64,000 bases of DNA from CAYOZN01 sp964408455 (GTDB taxonomy: Bacteria; Planctomycetota; Phycisphaerae; UBA1845; UTPLA1), in the NCBI GenBank assembly GCA_964408455.1, contig CAYOZN010000026.1, positions 1-64,000 on the forward strand, written 5' to 3'. Under the pieces are notes generated by a model. It searched no databases and had not been told where the DNA came from. It saw nothing but the letters and a program-made list of their open reading frames with translations. Position numbers and translations under genes: made by a program. Below, in pieces: positions 8,955 to 17,275 of this stretch. The stretch's first letter is position 1; every line of letters begins with the position of its first letter.

Positions 8955-9992
8955 CTACTGTTGATCGGAAGAGGCGTCGTCGCCGCTGAGTCGTGCGTCT
9001 TCGAGCATGTCCCAGAGGCGATTGCACAAGGCCTCGAGGCCCCGGCCGCTGACGCCGGAGACGGCCAAGACGTCGGCGCCCAATTCATTGCGGAAGGCGA
9101 TCAACTCCGGCGGCTCCTCGTCCGGCGAGAGATCGAGCTTGTTGGCGACGATCAACTCGGGCTTGGCGGCGAGCGTGGGACTGTAGGCGGCCAATTCGGT
9201 ACGGATGATGCGATAGGCGTCGATGGGCGAGGGCTGACCCTCGACGGGGAAGAGATCGACCAGGTGCAGGACGACGCGCGTCCGCTCGATGTGGCGGAGA
9301 AAGGCGTCGCCCAGCCCCACGCCCTGATGGGCGCCTTCGATGAGCCCCGGCACGTCGGCCATGACAAATCGGCGATAGCCGGAGAGGGCGACGATGCCGA
9401 GATTGGGTACCAGCGTCGTGAAGGGATAATCGGCGATCTTGGGCCGGGCCTTGGAGACGCGCGAGAGGAGCGTGCTCTTTCCCGCGTTGGGCATGCCGAT
9501 GACACCGACATCGGCGATCAGCTTCAGCTCGAGGCGGAGCCAGCGTTCTTCGGCCTCACCGCCCGGCTCGAAGTGGCGGGGGGCCTGGTGCGTTGGCGAG
9601 GCGAATCGCGTATTGCCGCGACCGCCGGCGCCGCCGCGGGCCACGCGCACGCGATCGCCCTCGGCGACCAGGTCGCGCAGCAGCGCGTCGGTTGCGCGGT
9701 CGTAGACCAGCGTGCCGGCGGGAACGCGAATGATGGTGTCGGCGCCCTTCTTGCCGGTGCGGTTCTTTCCCTGGCCGGGCTGGCCGTTCTCGGCATGCCA
9801 GTATTGATGGCCGGTCAGGTCGACGAGGGTGCTGAGCTGCGGATCGACGGCGATGATGATGCTGCCGCCATCGCCGCCGTCGCCGCCGTCGGGTCCGCCC
9901 TTGGGGACGTACTTTTCGCGGCGAAAGCTGACACAGCCATCGCCGCCCCGCCCCGAGCGAACGCAAATTTCGGCTTGATCAATAAACTGCAT
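8955..9992 (-). CDS. obg: GTPase Obg
   Basis: Essential ribosome-assembly and stress GTPase, about 345 residues. The Gly-rich Obg fold is at the N-terminus (MQFIDQAEICVRSGRGGDGCVSF, later GGDGGDGGSIIIAVD and FEPGGEAEER), followed by the G domain: VIGMPNAGKSTLL (G1), YPFTTLVPN (G2), DVPGLIEGAHQGVGLG (G3), VANKLDLS (G4). The protein ends shortly after the G domain, so the C-terminal OCT domain of Bacillus-type Obg is absent. The start at 9992 matches the family N-terminus; extra codons upstream come from an A/T-rich repeat. It has no Shine-Dalgarno sequence. rpmA lies upstream on the same strand but a terminator separates them. Confidence 0.95.
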   Translation of the reverse strand: MQFIDQAEICVRSGRGGDGCVSFRREKYVPKGGPDGGDGGDGGSIIIAVDPQLSTLVDLTGHQYWHAENGQPGQGKNRTGKKGADTIIRVPAGTLVYDRATDALLRDLVAEGDRVRVARGGAGGRGNTRFASPTHQAPRHFEPGGEAEERWLRLELKLIADVGVIGMPNAGKSTLLSRVSKARPKIADYPFTTLVPNLGIVALSGYRRFVMADVPGLIEGAHQGVGLGDAFLRHIERTRVVLHLVDLFPVEGQPSPIDAYRIIRTELAAYSPTLAAKPELIVANKLDLSPDEEPPELIAFRNELGADVLAVSGVSGRGLEALCNRLWDMLEDARLSGDDASSDQQ

Positions 9993-10090
9993 AAAAAAAA
10001 TCGAAAATCGAAAATCGAAAATCGAGGGTCGAAAGAAAACGTCAAAAAGCGAAAGTCGAGAATCGAAATCAGAACAGTCAATCGTCAAGG
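9993..10090 (-). repeat. TTTTCGA heptamer repeat in the obg leader
   Basis: Directly before the obg start codon the minus strand reads a run of eight T, then several copies of TTTTCGA and degenerate copies (TTTCGAC, TTTCGCT) over about 95 bp. The tract is strikingly A/T-rich for this window. It leaves obg without a Shine-Dalgarno sequence and gives its mRNA a U-rich leader. Confidence 0.75.
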
Positions 10091-10224
10091 CGTCGAATGG
10101 TTGATGGCCGGTGAATCAACAAGTCGAACAGTCGCGGTTCTGTGGTCAGACAACGGGACGACAACGTCAGGCGAATGTTCGATGCCCGGACGGGCCGGCA
10201 TCGCGACCGATCCATAAGTGGACA

Positions 10225-10257
10225 TAAAAAAGGCGCGAAGCGTGAAGCTGTCGCGCC
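10225..10257 (-). terminator. Rho-independent terminator after rpmA
   Basis: On the minus strand GGCGCGA and TCGCGCC form a stem (arms at 10251-10257 and 10232-10238), extended inward by AGC/GCT, followed directly by TTTTTT. It lies about 50 bp after the rpmA stop and before obg, so obg needs its own promoter. Confidence 0.8.
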
Positions 10258-10305
10258 GTGTGATTGCCTCGCGCCGGTGAAGAATGGCGACCGGCGATGA
10301 ACGGG

Positions 10306-10557
10306 TCAGTTCGAAGCGGCAACGGGCTCGATGCTGACCTTGCCGCTGCGGAACACGACCTTGCCGTCGCGCAGTGCGAACAAGGTGTCGTCGCGGCCGC
10401 GGCCGACGTACATGCCGGGCTTGATGGGCGTGCCATTCTGGCGGACCAGGATGGTGCCGGTGGTGACGGTTTCGCCCGCGTAGCGCTTCACGCCGAGATA
10501 CTTCGGGTTGCTGTCGCGACCGTTGCGGGTGGAGCCTTGTCCCTTTTTATGTGCCAT
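10306..10557 (-). CDS. rpmA: 50S ribosomal protein L27
   Basis: Large-subunit ribosomal protein near the peptidyl-transferase centre, 83 residues, the usual length. It begins MAHKKGQGSTRNGRDSNPKY and contains the conserved GTILVRQNGTPIKPG and GRDDTLFAL segments. The N-terminus has no Firmicutes-type processed extension. In most bacteria rplU (L21) lies directly upstream; here the upstream gene is an unrelated exported protein and no L21 gene is seen in the window. A clear terminator follows the gene. Confidence 0.97.
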   Translation of the reverse strand: MAHKKGQGSTRNGRDSNPKYLGVKRYAGETVTTGTILVRQNGTPIKPGMYVGRGRDDTLFALRDGKVVFRSGKVSIEPVAASN

Positions 10558-10622
10558 GTTGCAAACCTCTTGTGTCCTGCACGAGCCGCATCGAACGACC
10601 CGTGGCTGTTTACCTGTGTGCT

Positions 10623-11336
10623 TTAGCGCATGACCCAGTCCATGCGGCCGAGCTGGGGCGCGGCCGAGCGGCGCGTATTGATGTCGCCCGGCAGGGTGTA
10701 CGGAATCATGAGCGTCTTGCGGAGGACGAACACGCGCGGATTCTCGTCCTCGCCGGCGGCAGCGTCGCGGGCGGGATCATAGGCGGGATTGGGCTTGATC
10801 ATCTGCTCGCCCGAGAGGCCGCCGAAGTAGATCGTGAATCTGCTGACTTTGATATCCATCTCCGGAAAGACCGCGACGCTGGTCAGGGCGTTGTCCTTGC
10901 CCTGCTTGAGTCGAGTGATGGCGTCGACCGGTCGCACCAGGAAGGGGTGCGTCCGGGCATGGCGCGTGGCAATGGCGTCGTAGATACTTGCATGGAGGCC
11001 GACGATGGCGGGCGTGACGGTGATACGCGGGGCCTGATCGGGCAGGGCGAGGGCCTGTTCGGCGGGCAGCTCGGTGGCGATTTCCTCGGTGCGGACGATT
11101 TCGGGATGAAAGTCCACGTCGTTACCGGTGTTGTTGACGACGGTGTAGAGGAAGTACCAGTAGGTGCGCGGGCCATTGCCGGCATCCACAGTGATGCGCT
11201 GCGGCAAGGTGGGATCGAGCGAGAGCTCCCACGAGACGGGGGCGGGGCTGGGCTCCGGCGTGGCGACGGCGCGGGCGCTCCATGGCGCGGCGGCGGCAGT
11301 CAGGGCAAGCGCGAGAATGGCAGTACCGGTTTTCAT
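10623..11336 (-). CDS. Exported protein of unknown function
   Basis: A protein of about 237 residues with a standard signal peptide (MKTGTAILALALTAAAAPWSARA). The start at 11336 is preceded by GAGAGG. The mature part is largely beta-strand-like, with WYFLYTVVNNTGNDVDFHPEIV near residue 55, a pattern seen in beta-sandwich proteins, and a C-terminus ending in IPYTLPGDINTRRSAAPQLGRMDWVMR. No enzyme motif is visible and I do not recognise the family. It lies 65 bp upstream of rpmA on the same strand and may share its transcript. Confidence 0.75.
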   Translation of the reverse strand: MKTGTAILALALTAAAAPWSARAVATPEPSPAPVSWELSLDPTLPQRITVDAGNGPRTYWYFLYTVVNNTGNDVDFHPEIVRTEEIATELPAEQALALPDQAPRITVTPAIVGLHASIYDAIATRHARTHPFLVRPVDAITRLKQGKDNALTSVAVFPEMDIKVSRFTIYFGGLSGEQMIKPNPAYDPARDAAAGEDENPRVFVLRKTLMIPYTLPGDINTRRSAAPQLGRMDWVMR

Positions 11337-11824
11337 GATCGCGAAACCTCTCGCGGTTCCGATGCGTGGCAAAGCGCGCGGCCACGTGCGGCGCGTCTGC
11401 GTCAGCAGCAGAACCCTACTATGCTAATGTTCCGACCGATCGTGTCAATTTGCCGCGATAAACACTTGGCGGGCAGGCGATTGCAGGGGCCCGGCGGGCG
11501 GATGCCGGCGGCGACACGAGGCGGGCGTTGTTCCTCCAGATTATCCCACGTTCGACGCCAGGACTCAACCTTCTGCCTGATCGAGGGCCGTGAATCGTCA
11601 CGCCTTTTGCCGGCTTTCCAGGCACATTCTGGGACGCCGGGACGAATATGGGCACAGGGGCGGCTCCCGATGGTCGTAAAACGGCGGGGCGGCCGGGGGC
11701 TCCGGCATATCGACCGGTCCGGCGTGCGCGTAAACTGACCATTCGCGGCAGGACTGCGACCCGGCCGATGAACGGTTTGCATCGGAAACGGGGCTGGCAG
11801 GTCGGCCGCGGTGGAGCCGACCAG
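11337..11824. other. Intergenic region between divergent genes
   Basis: About 490 bp between the exported protein gene and the S1/P1 nuclease gene, which are read away from each other. Open frames on both strands here have arginine/proline-rich translations without motifs, so I call none. No terminator, repeat or convincing promoter was found, although both promoters must lie here. Confidence 0.6.
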
Positions 11825-12895
11825 ATGGGGAAATCACACGTCGCATACCGGCAGCGAGTGGTCATTCTGTTGGCCTGCCTGATTGTCGCCCGATCTGGCG
11901 ATGCAGCCCGGGCCTGGGACGAAGACGGGCACGCCATCATCACTCATCTCGCCGTCGATGCGCTGCCCGCCAGCATGCCGGACTGGTTGAGATCGCCCGA
12001 GGTGCGATCGCGGCTGGTGTATCTTTCGTCGGAGCCCGATCGATGGCGCGGGCAGCAGAACGTGCATTTGGATCACATCAACGGTCCGGATCACTATTTC
12101 GACTGCGAGGAACTGGCGCAGTACGGGTTGACGCTCGAGAGGCTGCCGCTGTTGCGGACCGAGTTTACTGACTGGATGGCGGCACGGCGGGCGGCGGAAC
12201 CGGAGAGGTTCCCGCGACGCAATCCCGAGCGTGACAAGGACTACACGGCACAGTCGCCCGGGCTGCTGCCCTATGCCATCGCGGAACTCCAGTGGAAGCT
12301 TGCAGCGAGCTGGACGCAATTGAAGACGTACGAGGCGCATCGCGACAAGGTCAGCGACGAGATGATCGCCCACGCCCGCGAGGCCGTCGTGTTCCACATG
12401 GGGCTGATCAGCCATTTCGTGGGCGATGGCGCGCAGCCGCTGCACCTGACGAAGCACCATCACGGCTGGGTGGGGGACAATCCCAATGGCTACACGACTG
12501 ATCGCGGTTTTCACGCCCACATCGATGGCGGCGTGATTTCGTTGCACGCGATCAACTACGACGATCTGAAGATTCGCGTCCTGCCGGCCCGCAGGATTTC
12601 GACGCAGGAATACTGGCAGGATATCTCGCGATACCTGGAGGAGACGTTCGCGCGCGTCGAGCCGCTGTATCGGCTGGAGAAGAGCGGCGGACTCAGCAAG
12701 GCGGACGGCAAGTGTTTTATTGAAGAACGACTGCTGGCTGGCGGAAGCGCGCTGGCGGGGGTGTGGGCCGCCGCCTTTGAAGGCGCCAAGCTGGATGAAT
12801 TCCGCGTGAATCGCCTGAAAGAACGGCCGGCGCGCTACCAGCCGGGAAGAAGGAAGCAGTCCCGGCAGGAGGCATTGGCGCCGGCCGGGCGGTAA
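11825..12895 (+). CDS. S1/P1-type nuclease, exported
   Basis: Zinc-dependent single-strand nuclease / phospholipase C-fold protein, about 356 residues. From the ATG at 11825 there is a signal peptide (VVILLACLIVARSGDAARA), and the mature protein would start with Trp31; in P1 nuclease the N-terminal Trp amine and a His five residues later bind zinc, and here His36 (WDEDGH) has that spacing. Further ligands: HFVGDGAQPLHLTKHH, GFHAHIDGGV. The long central stretch (FDCEELAQYGLTLERLP and on) differs from plant and fungal enzymes. Expected to act outside the inner membrane on single-stranded nucleic acid or phosphoesters. Longer starts upstream would bury the signal peptide. Confidence 0.85.
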   Translation: MGKSHVAYRQRVVILLACLIVARSGDAARAWDEDGHAIITHLAVDALPASMPDWLRSPEVRSRLVYLSSEPDRWRGQQNVHLDHINGPDHYFDCEELAQYGLTLERLPLLRTEFTDWMAARRAAEPERFPRRNPERDKDYTAQSPGLLPYAIAELQWKLAASWTQLKTYEAHRDKVSDEMIAHAREAVVFHMGLISHFVGDGAQPLHLTKHHHGWVGDNPNGYTTDRGFHAHIDGGVISLHAINYDDLKIRVLPARRISTQEYWQDISRYLEETFARVEPLYRLEKSGGLSKADGKCFIEERLLAGGSALAGVWAAAFEGAKLDEFRVNRLKERPARYQPGRRKQSRQEALAPAGR

Positions 12896-12974
12896 GCGCG
12901 AGGCGGGCTTCGATACTCCGCAGGCTTTTCGCTGGTTTGCGCGCGTGCCGGGCACTGTCGTTGTTCTGTCATCG

Positions 12975-12983
12975 TGCTACAAT
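12975..12983 (+). promoter_or_regulatory. Extended -10 element TGCTACAAT
   Basis: TGCTACAAT matches an extended -10 (TGnTATAAT) with one substitution, about 80 bp before the start of the lipoprotein gene at 13065. The -35 region is weak. The same nine bases occur before the lipoprotein gene at 15066. Confidence 0.45.
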
Positions 12984-13064
12984 TCGCCGGCAGCAGGTTC
13001 TCAGTCGCCGCAAGTGGCGAATCGATGACACTTACGCATTTTCTCGCGCACGAAGGAGGGCACC

Positions 13065-13622
13065 ATGCGCTTTCGCACATTGGCCGTCACGATCTGTTGT
13101 TCGCTGTTCTGCTTTACGGGCTGCCAGATTGACGATCTCGACGACGTGATCGAGGAGCTGCTCGACGCGGTGGGCGACATACAGATCAGCGTCAGCGATA
13201 ACGATCTGCCGCCGGTGCTCGTCGATCAGGGCGACACCATCATCATCGATAACAGCGTCACGATCATCGGCGATCCGGCGACGGACATCCACTTCGATCT
13301 GCTGCCGGACCTGACGCTGCTTGGCTTTGAGAACCTGACGGGCTTCGAAATTTACGTCGAGTACCTGGTGGACGGCGAATTCCAGTCGATCTTCGTCTAC
13401 GACGGCGAAACGCTGCTCTTGGAGTATCCATGCCTGCTGGATGTGGAGCTGCTGCTTGAGGAAGATATCGATCCGTTTACCGGCTTCATCGTCGATTCGT
13501 TCGACCTATCGGGCATTATCTTCTTCAATCCCGATGATTTCGTGTGCGGCGAGGCGCTGATCCTGACGTTCGATCCGCTGTCGGTCAGTGCGTCGGTGGA
13601 GATCATCGACCTGGTGCCGTGA
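13065..13622 (+). CDS. Acidic lipoprotein of unknown function
   Basis: A 185-residue lipoprotein: signal sequence MRFRTLAVTICCSLFCF followed by the lipobox FTGC, so Cys20 would be lipidated. The mature protein is strongly acidic and rich in Ile/Leu/Val-Asp pairs, consistent with a beta-rich domain (for example VDGEFQSIFVYDGETLLLEYP). No known motif. AAGGAGG at 13053-13059 is a strong ribosome site that fixes the start. It belongs to a group of three small lipoprotein genes between 13 and 16 kb. Confidence 0.8.
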   Translation: MRFRTLAVTICCSLFCFTGCQIDDLDDVIEELLDAVGDIQISVSDNDLPPVLVDQGDTIIIDNSVTIIGDPATDIHFDLLPDLTLLGFENLTGFEIYVEYLVDGEFQSIFVYDGETLLLEYPCLLDVELLLEEDIDPFTGFIVDSFDLSGIIFFNPDDFVCGEALILTFDPLSVSASVEIIDLVP

Positions 13623-13699
13623 CAAGTGCACGGCGAGGGCGTTGCACGATGGTGCGGCGCCATCAGAGAGCCGCTGCGATTGCGCTGCAATCCGCTCTT

Positions 13700-14872
13700 T
13701 CACGGTTGTGGTGCGGACGTAGGCTGGGTGTCGGCAGGCGGCGACTTTCTTGCGTGTTGGCCAAGCGGCTTCACGTCGGCAATTAACGAGTCCAGCACAA
13801 GACGGGCGGAGGAGGCATCGCCGGGCGGCAGGATGCGTTGGGCGGTGGCATCGGCCTCCACGGCGCGATCGTTCGCTCCCTCGGTGCGCAATTGTCCGGC
13901 CCAGCGACGGTACAGGTCTGCGCGGAGCCGGCGGACATCTTCCGCCGCCCCGCGGCGCGCATCGAGCGTGTCGCCGGCGAACCACGATTCGGCACGGCCG
14001 GCGAGCCTGGTCGCAAGGGCGATCGCGCCGACAAACTGCTTGTCGTCTGCGAGTGCGCGGCAGCGTTCCAACCGGAGGATGAACTCGATTCGACGCGGAT
14101 GGGCCGGTTCGGAATTCAAAGGCAGAAGCTGGAGGGCCCGATCGGGCATGCCGGCGCGGCGATAGAGCATGGCCTTCCAGAGGCGTGCCGATGATGCGAT
14201 GCCCGGCGTCGAGTCATCGAGGTACAGCGACAGGCCGATGGCGGCGTCGATCAGGCGGGCGCGCGACTCCTCCGAGCCGTCGTGCTCTGCGAGGGCGGCG
14301 AAACCTTCGAGGAACGCCGTGAGCATTTCGAGCCGCGCCTGCCAAGGGCGGCGTTCTCCTGCCGGGACGCCGGTGTCGTTGGGCCGTTCGTGGTCGTCAT
14401 CGGTTGCGGCAGGCGAATCCGGCGCGGTCCTTGCCGTGCCCGGCAGCGACGCCAGCTCCGCATTCGCGCGCTTGAGCAGCGAACGTGCACGATCCAACGC
14501 TGGTATTTTTGCAGGTTCGACCGCCTCCTGATGCAATAGTGCTGACACCGCCGGAGCGGCCTCGATCGTCAGGGCGCAGCGAGCCGCATCCAGCAGGGCG
14601 GTGATGCGCAGGGCGGGCTGCTCGTGGCCGAACAACCGTTCATCAACCGGGCAGGGGCGGCTGACACCCGGCGAATCCGGATCTGCGGGTTCGGCGGCGG
14701 GCGGTACTCCTTTGTCGCCGGAGGGTTTGGAGGTTGTGTCGGGCTGCGCCGTGGCCGGCGCGAGCATCAGCAACGGCAGAAGGACCAACTGGCAAATCCG
14801 GCCGGGCCGCGGTACGCCGTTTCGCGGGCGGCGTAAAATGCCGGCAGATGAAGTGCTGGGTGCGATGGTCAT
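13700..14872 (-). CDS. Exported helical-repeat (TPR-like) protein
   Basis: About 390 residues from the ATG at 14872 (an AGGATCGAGGAT purine-rich stretch precedes it). An N-terminal ICQLVLLPLLMLAPATA signal sequence is followed by a Pro/Ser/Asp-rich linker, then alpha-helical segments with TPR-like patterns (RLWKAMLYRRAGMPDRALQLLPL, RLERCRALADDKQFVGAIALATRLAG, RRLRADLYRRWAGQL). The C-terminus is Pro/Thr/Ser-rich. It probably is a periplasmic scaffold or binding protein. No catalytic motif. It converges on the lipoprotein gene at 13065 with a 77-bp gap. Confidence 0.65.
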   Translation of the reverse strand: MTIAPSTSSAGILRRPRNGVPRPGRICQLVLLPLLMLAPATAQPDTTSKPSGDKGVPPAAEPADPDSPGVSRPCPVDERLFGHEQPALRITALLDAARCALTIEAAPAVSALLHQEAVEPAKIPALDRARSLLKRANAELASLPGTARTAPDSPAATDDDHERPNDTGVPAGERRPWQARLEMLTAFLEGFAALAEHDGSEESRARLIDAAIGLSLYLDDSTPGIASSARLWKAMLYRRAGMPDRALQLLPLNSEPAHPRRIEFILRLERCRALADDKQFVGAIALATRLAGRAESWFAGDTLDARRGAAEDVRRLRADLYRRWAGQLRTEGANDRAVEADATAQRILPPGDASSARLVLDSLIADVKPLGQHARKSPPADTQPTSAPQP

Positions 14873-15022
14873 ATCCTCGATCCTGACCTGCCGTGGCTGG
14901 GTCGGCCATGCATTGTGCCGATTATAGGGTGCGCTGCGCCGGCTTAAAAACGCGAGGCGGGCGGTGCGGCGGCGGCGTGCCGCCATGCATCGTGGTTCAA
15001 GGCCCTCCACCGGCCGGGCCGA

Positions 15023-15031
15023 TGCTACAAT
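15023..15031 (+). promoter_or_regulatory. Extended -10 element TGCTACAAT
   Basis: Identical to the element at 12975 and located 35 bp before the start codon of the lipoprotein gene at 15066. No good -35 is visible, which is common for extended -10 promoters. Confidence 0.45.
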
Positions 15032-15065
15032 GAATGCCCCTCGCCACCTTTTCAGGACCCTGGCC

Positions 15066-15338
15066 ATGTCGCGTACTCGCATCTTCTTCTCCGGTTGCAG
15101 TTTTTGCTTGTGCCTGTTGCTGATCGTGTCGATGCTATCGGCGTGCGGGATGGAGCGTCTCGCCGCGCCGCTTCCCGATCTGGAAGAGCTCTCGCTCGCC
15201 GAGCTGGAGTCGATCCAGAACGATCCCCGCCTGACGGACGACGAGAAGCGTCAGGCGATCCGCGACACGATCGGGGCGCCGGCGGATGAATCGGGCGATC
15301 GCCTCGTCGAGTTTCTGCTGAATTTTGACGTGCCGTGA
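15066..15338 (+). CDS. Small lipoprotein
   Basis: A 90-residue lipoprotein: long hydrophobic signal with CSFCLCLLLIVSM and lipobox LSAC. The mature part is about 60 residues, charged and probably helical (LEELSLAELESIQNDPRLTDDEKRQAIRD). The ATG at 15066 is chosen because it directly precedes the signal peptide; an upstream frame from 14964 lacks a signal. The next gene, also a lipoprotein, follows in 72 bp, so the two may be co-transcribed. Function unknown. Confidence 0.65.
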   Translation: MSRTRIFFSGCSFCLCLLLIVSMLSACGMERLAAPLPDLEELSLAELESIQNDPRLTDDEKRQAIRDTIGAPADESGDRLVEFLLNFDVP

Positions 15339-15410
15339 GGCGGACACCGATGCATCGACCGCCTCGCGTGAGTGTGTTTCTGAGGGGGGCTCACGCCCAG
15401 GGAGGTCGAG

Positions 15411-15902
15411 ATGACACTGAAGAGCAGGAAGGTGTGCGCGCTGTTTGCTTGCGGGCTGTCCGTGAGCGTGACCGGATGTTTCGGCGACAACATTCTGTCG
15501 GCGACGGCCAAGCTTCTGGGCGGGCAGATCTCGCAGCTGACGCCGGCGGAGATTCAGATCCTGAACGAGGCGGTGCTGGGCGTGATCGCCTCGCAGAATC
15601 CCGGCTTCACGCCGACGCCACTGACGCAGCCACAGGCGGCGGCGCTGGTATCCTTCTTCAAGGCGAACAACATCAACAGCTTCGAGGATTTTGAACGACT
15701 CAAGCAGCAGGTGGCGGACGATCCCAATGCCATTCAGGGCCTGGACGAACTTGCCGCCGCGTTTGAGGGCGCCGACACCGGCATCGACGAGAACAATGTG
15801 GAAGAGACGCTGGATGCCATCGTGCAGTCGCTGTTTGGCGGCACGGTGACCGGCGGCACCGGCACGGGTACCGGTTCGGGCGGAACCGGCGGCGTGAACT
15901 GA
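15411..15902 (+). CDS. Lipoprotein with Gly/Thr-rich tail
   Basis: A 163-residue lipoprotein with signal MTLKSRKVCALFACGLSVSV and lipobox VTGC. The mature protein is helical and hydrophilic (QLTPAEIQILNEAVLGVIA, AAALVSFFKANNINSFEDFERL) and ends in a low-complexity Gly-Thr-Ser tail of about 20 residues. GGGAGGT lies before the ATG. A strong terminator follows the stop by 30 bp. Family and function not recognised. Confidence 0.75.
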   Translation: MTLKSRKVCALFACGLSVSVTGCFGDNILSATAKLLGGQISQLTPAEIQILNEAVLGVIASQNPGFTPTPLTQPQAAALVSFFKANNINSFEDFERLKQQVADDPNAIQGLDELAAAFEGADTGIDENNVEETLDAIVQSLFGGTVTGGTGTGTGSGGTGGVN

Positions 15903-15932
15903 ACGATTTGCTTTTTTTGCGATTTGACCATG

Positions 15933-15970
15933 AAACGGCTCTCCGGCGCAGCCCGCCGGCGAGCCGTTTT
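15933..15970 (+). terminator. Rho-independent terminator
   Basis: AAACGGCTC (15933-15941) pairs with GAGCCGTTT (15961-15969); an inner stem CCGGCG/CGCCGG closes a short loop. A T-rich stretch follows. It ends the lipoprotein transcript and, read on the other strand, is also symmetric enough to serve the convergent lpxD gene. Confidence 0.85.
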
Positions 15971-16082
15971 CGTTTATTTGCGAGTGCGCGATGCGGCGCG
16001 ACAGGTCTCCGAGCGAGCATGGCGGCCGCGGCATGAGAGATAAAGGTAGAGCGATGCTGGTTCGCGTTCGGCGACAGGCGGC

Positions 16083-17126
16083 CTACTGAGGGGAAATCTT
16101 ATCCAGGCGGGCCTGAAGCTCCTTGAGCTGTTTTGCCATGTCAGGCAGGCGCTCCATGTAGGCGAACATGCGCATCTTGTCCTTGAGGTTGCCGGCGGGG
16201 GCGCCGCCCCAGCGGGCGTCCTCCGGGACGTCGCTCATCACGCCGGCCATGGCGGCCAGTTCGGCCCGGTCTCCGATGCTGATGTGTCCGGCCACGCCCA
16301 CCTTGCCGCCCATCTTGACGTAGTCGCCGACGGTGACGCTGCCGGCCAGGCCGACGTGGCCGACAAACATGCAATGCGAGCCGATCCGGCAGCCGTGGCC
16401 GATGTTGACGAGGTTGCTGAACTTGGTGCCGCTGCCGACGATCGTCTCGCCGAGCGTGGCGCGGTCGATGGTGCAGTTGGCGCCGATCTCGACATCATCG
16501 CCGATGCGGGCCACGCCGATCTGGGGAATCTTGATCCAGCGGCCGCCGAACATGGCGTAGCCCAGGCCGTCTTCGCCGATGGTGCAGTTGGCATGGATGG
16601 TGACGCGGTTTCCGAGGATGGAGCCTTCGTACACGACGACGTTGGGAAACAGGACGCAGTCGTCGCCGATCCGGCAGCCTCGCGAGATGAACACACCGGG
16701 GTAAAGGACGACGTTTTTGCCGAGGATGACATCCGGCCCCACGGTGACGTCGTGATGGATGGATGGGTTCTCGTCGATGCGGGCGGTGGGGTCGACGCTG
16801 GCACGCTCGTGTATGCCGATGGGTTCGTGGCGGCGATAGCCGTGGACGCGGATCATGACGCCGGTGAGGGCGGCGTAGGGATCGGCGGTGCGCAGCAGGT
16901 TCATGCCGGCCGGCGCAGTTTGGGCGGGCGAGACGATGACGGCGCCGGCCCGCGTCGTGCCGAGCAGCGATTCATACTTGGGATTGGAGAGGAAGCTGAT
17001 CTGATCGGGACCGGCCTGCTCGAGGGTGGCCACGCCGGCAACGGCGAAGTCCGCGTTGCCATCGACGGTGCACGCCATGCCGTGGCCGGCGAGGAATTCG
17101 GCGAGAGAGGCAAGGGTGTGGGGCAT
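16083..17126 (-). CDS. lpxD: UDP-3-O-acylglucosamine N-acyltransferase
   Basis: Third step of lipid A synthesis: transfers a hydroxyacyl chain from acyl-carrier protein to UDP-3-O-acylglucosamine. 347 residues, the normal LpxD length. The N-terminal uridine-binding domain has DQISFLSNPKYESLL; the rest is a left-handed beta-helix of hexapeptide repeats (IGDDCVLFPNVVV, IGNRVTIHANCTIGEDGLGY). The catalytic His lies in LVNIGHGCRIGSHCMFVGHVGLAGS. The C-terminal helix (RLPDMAKQLKELQARLDKI) is the trimer coiled coil. No other lpx gene is adjacent. It shows that the organism builds a lipid A-type outer membrane. Confidence 0.95.
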   Translation of the reverse strand: MPHTLASLAEFLAGHGMACTVDGNADFAVAGVATLEQAGPDQISFLSNPKYESLLGTTRAGAVIVSPAQTAPAGMNLLRTADPYAALTGVMIRVHGYRRHEPIGIHERASVDPTARIDENPSIHHDVTVGPDVILGKNVVLYPGVFISRGCRIGDDCVLFPNVVVYEGSILGNRVTIHANCTIGEDGLGYAMFGGRWIKIPQIGVARIGDDVEIGANCTIDRATLGETIVGSGTKFSNLVNIGHGCRIGSHCMFVGHVGLAGSVTVGDYVKMGGKVGVAGHISIGDRAELAAMAGVMSDVPEDARWGGAPAGNLKDKMRMFAYMERLPDMAKQLKELQARLDKISPQ

Positions 17127-17275
17127 GTTTCAATCGTCGAAAAGTCAACACGTTAAAACGAGCGTCGCAACGCCGACATGCGGGCGTATTGTATCGTCTG
17201 TCCGGTGAAGCGTGAACTCTCAGATTGCCAATCCGCCGAAGACCGCCAAAGCGAATCGGATATGATGGACCAGAC

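Noticed and set aside
11402..11943. Minus-strand open frames in the 488-bp intergenic region
   Set aside because: Arg/Pro/Ser-rich, no ribosome site and overlap with the nuclease signal peptide region.
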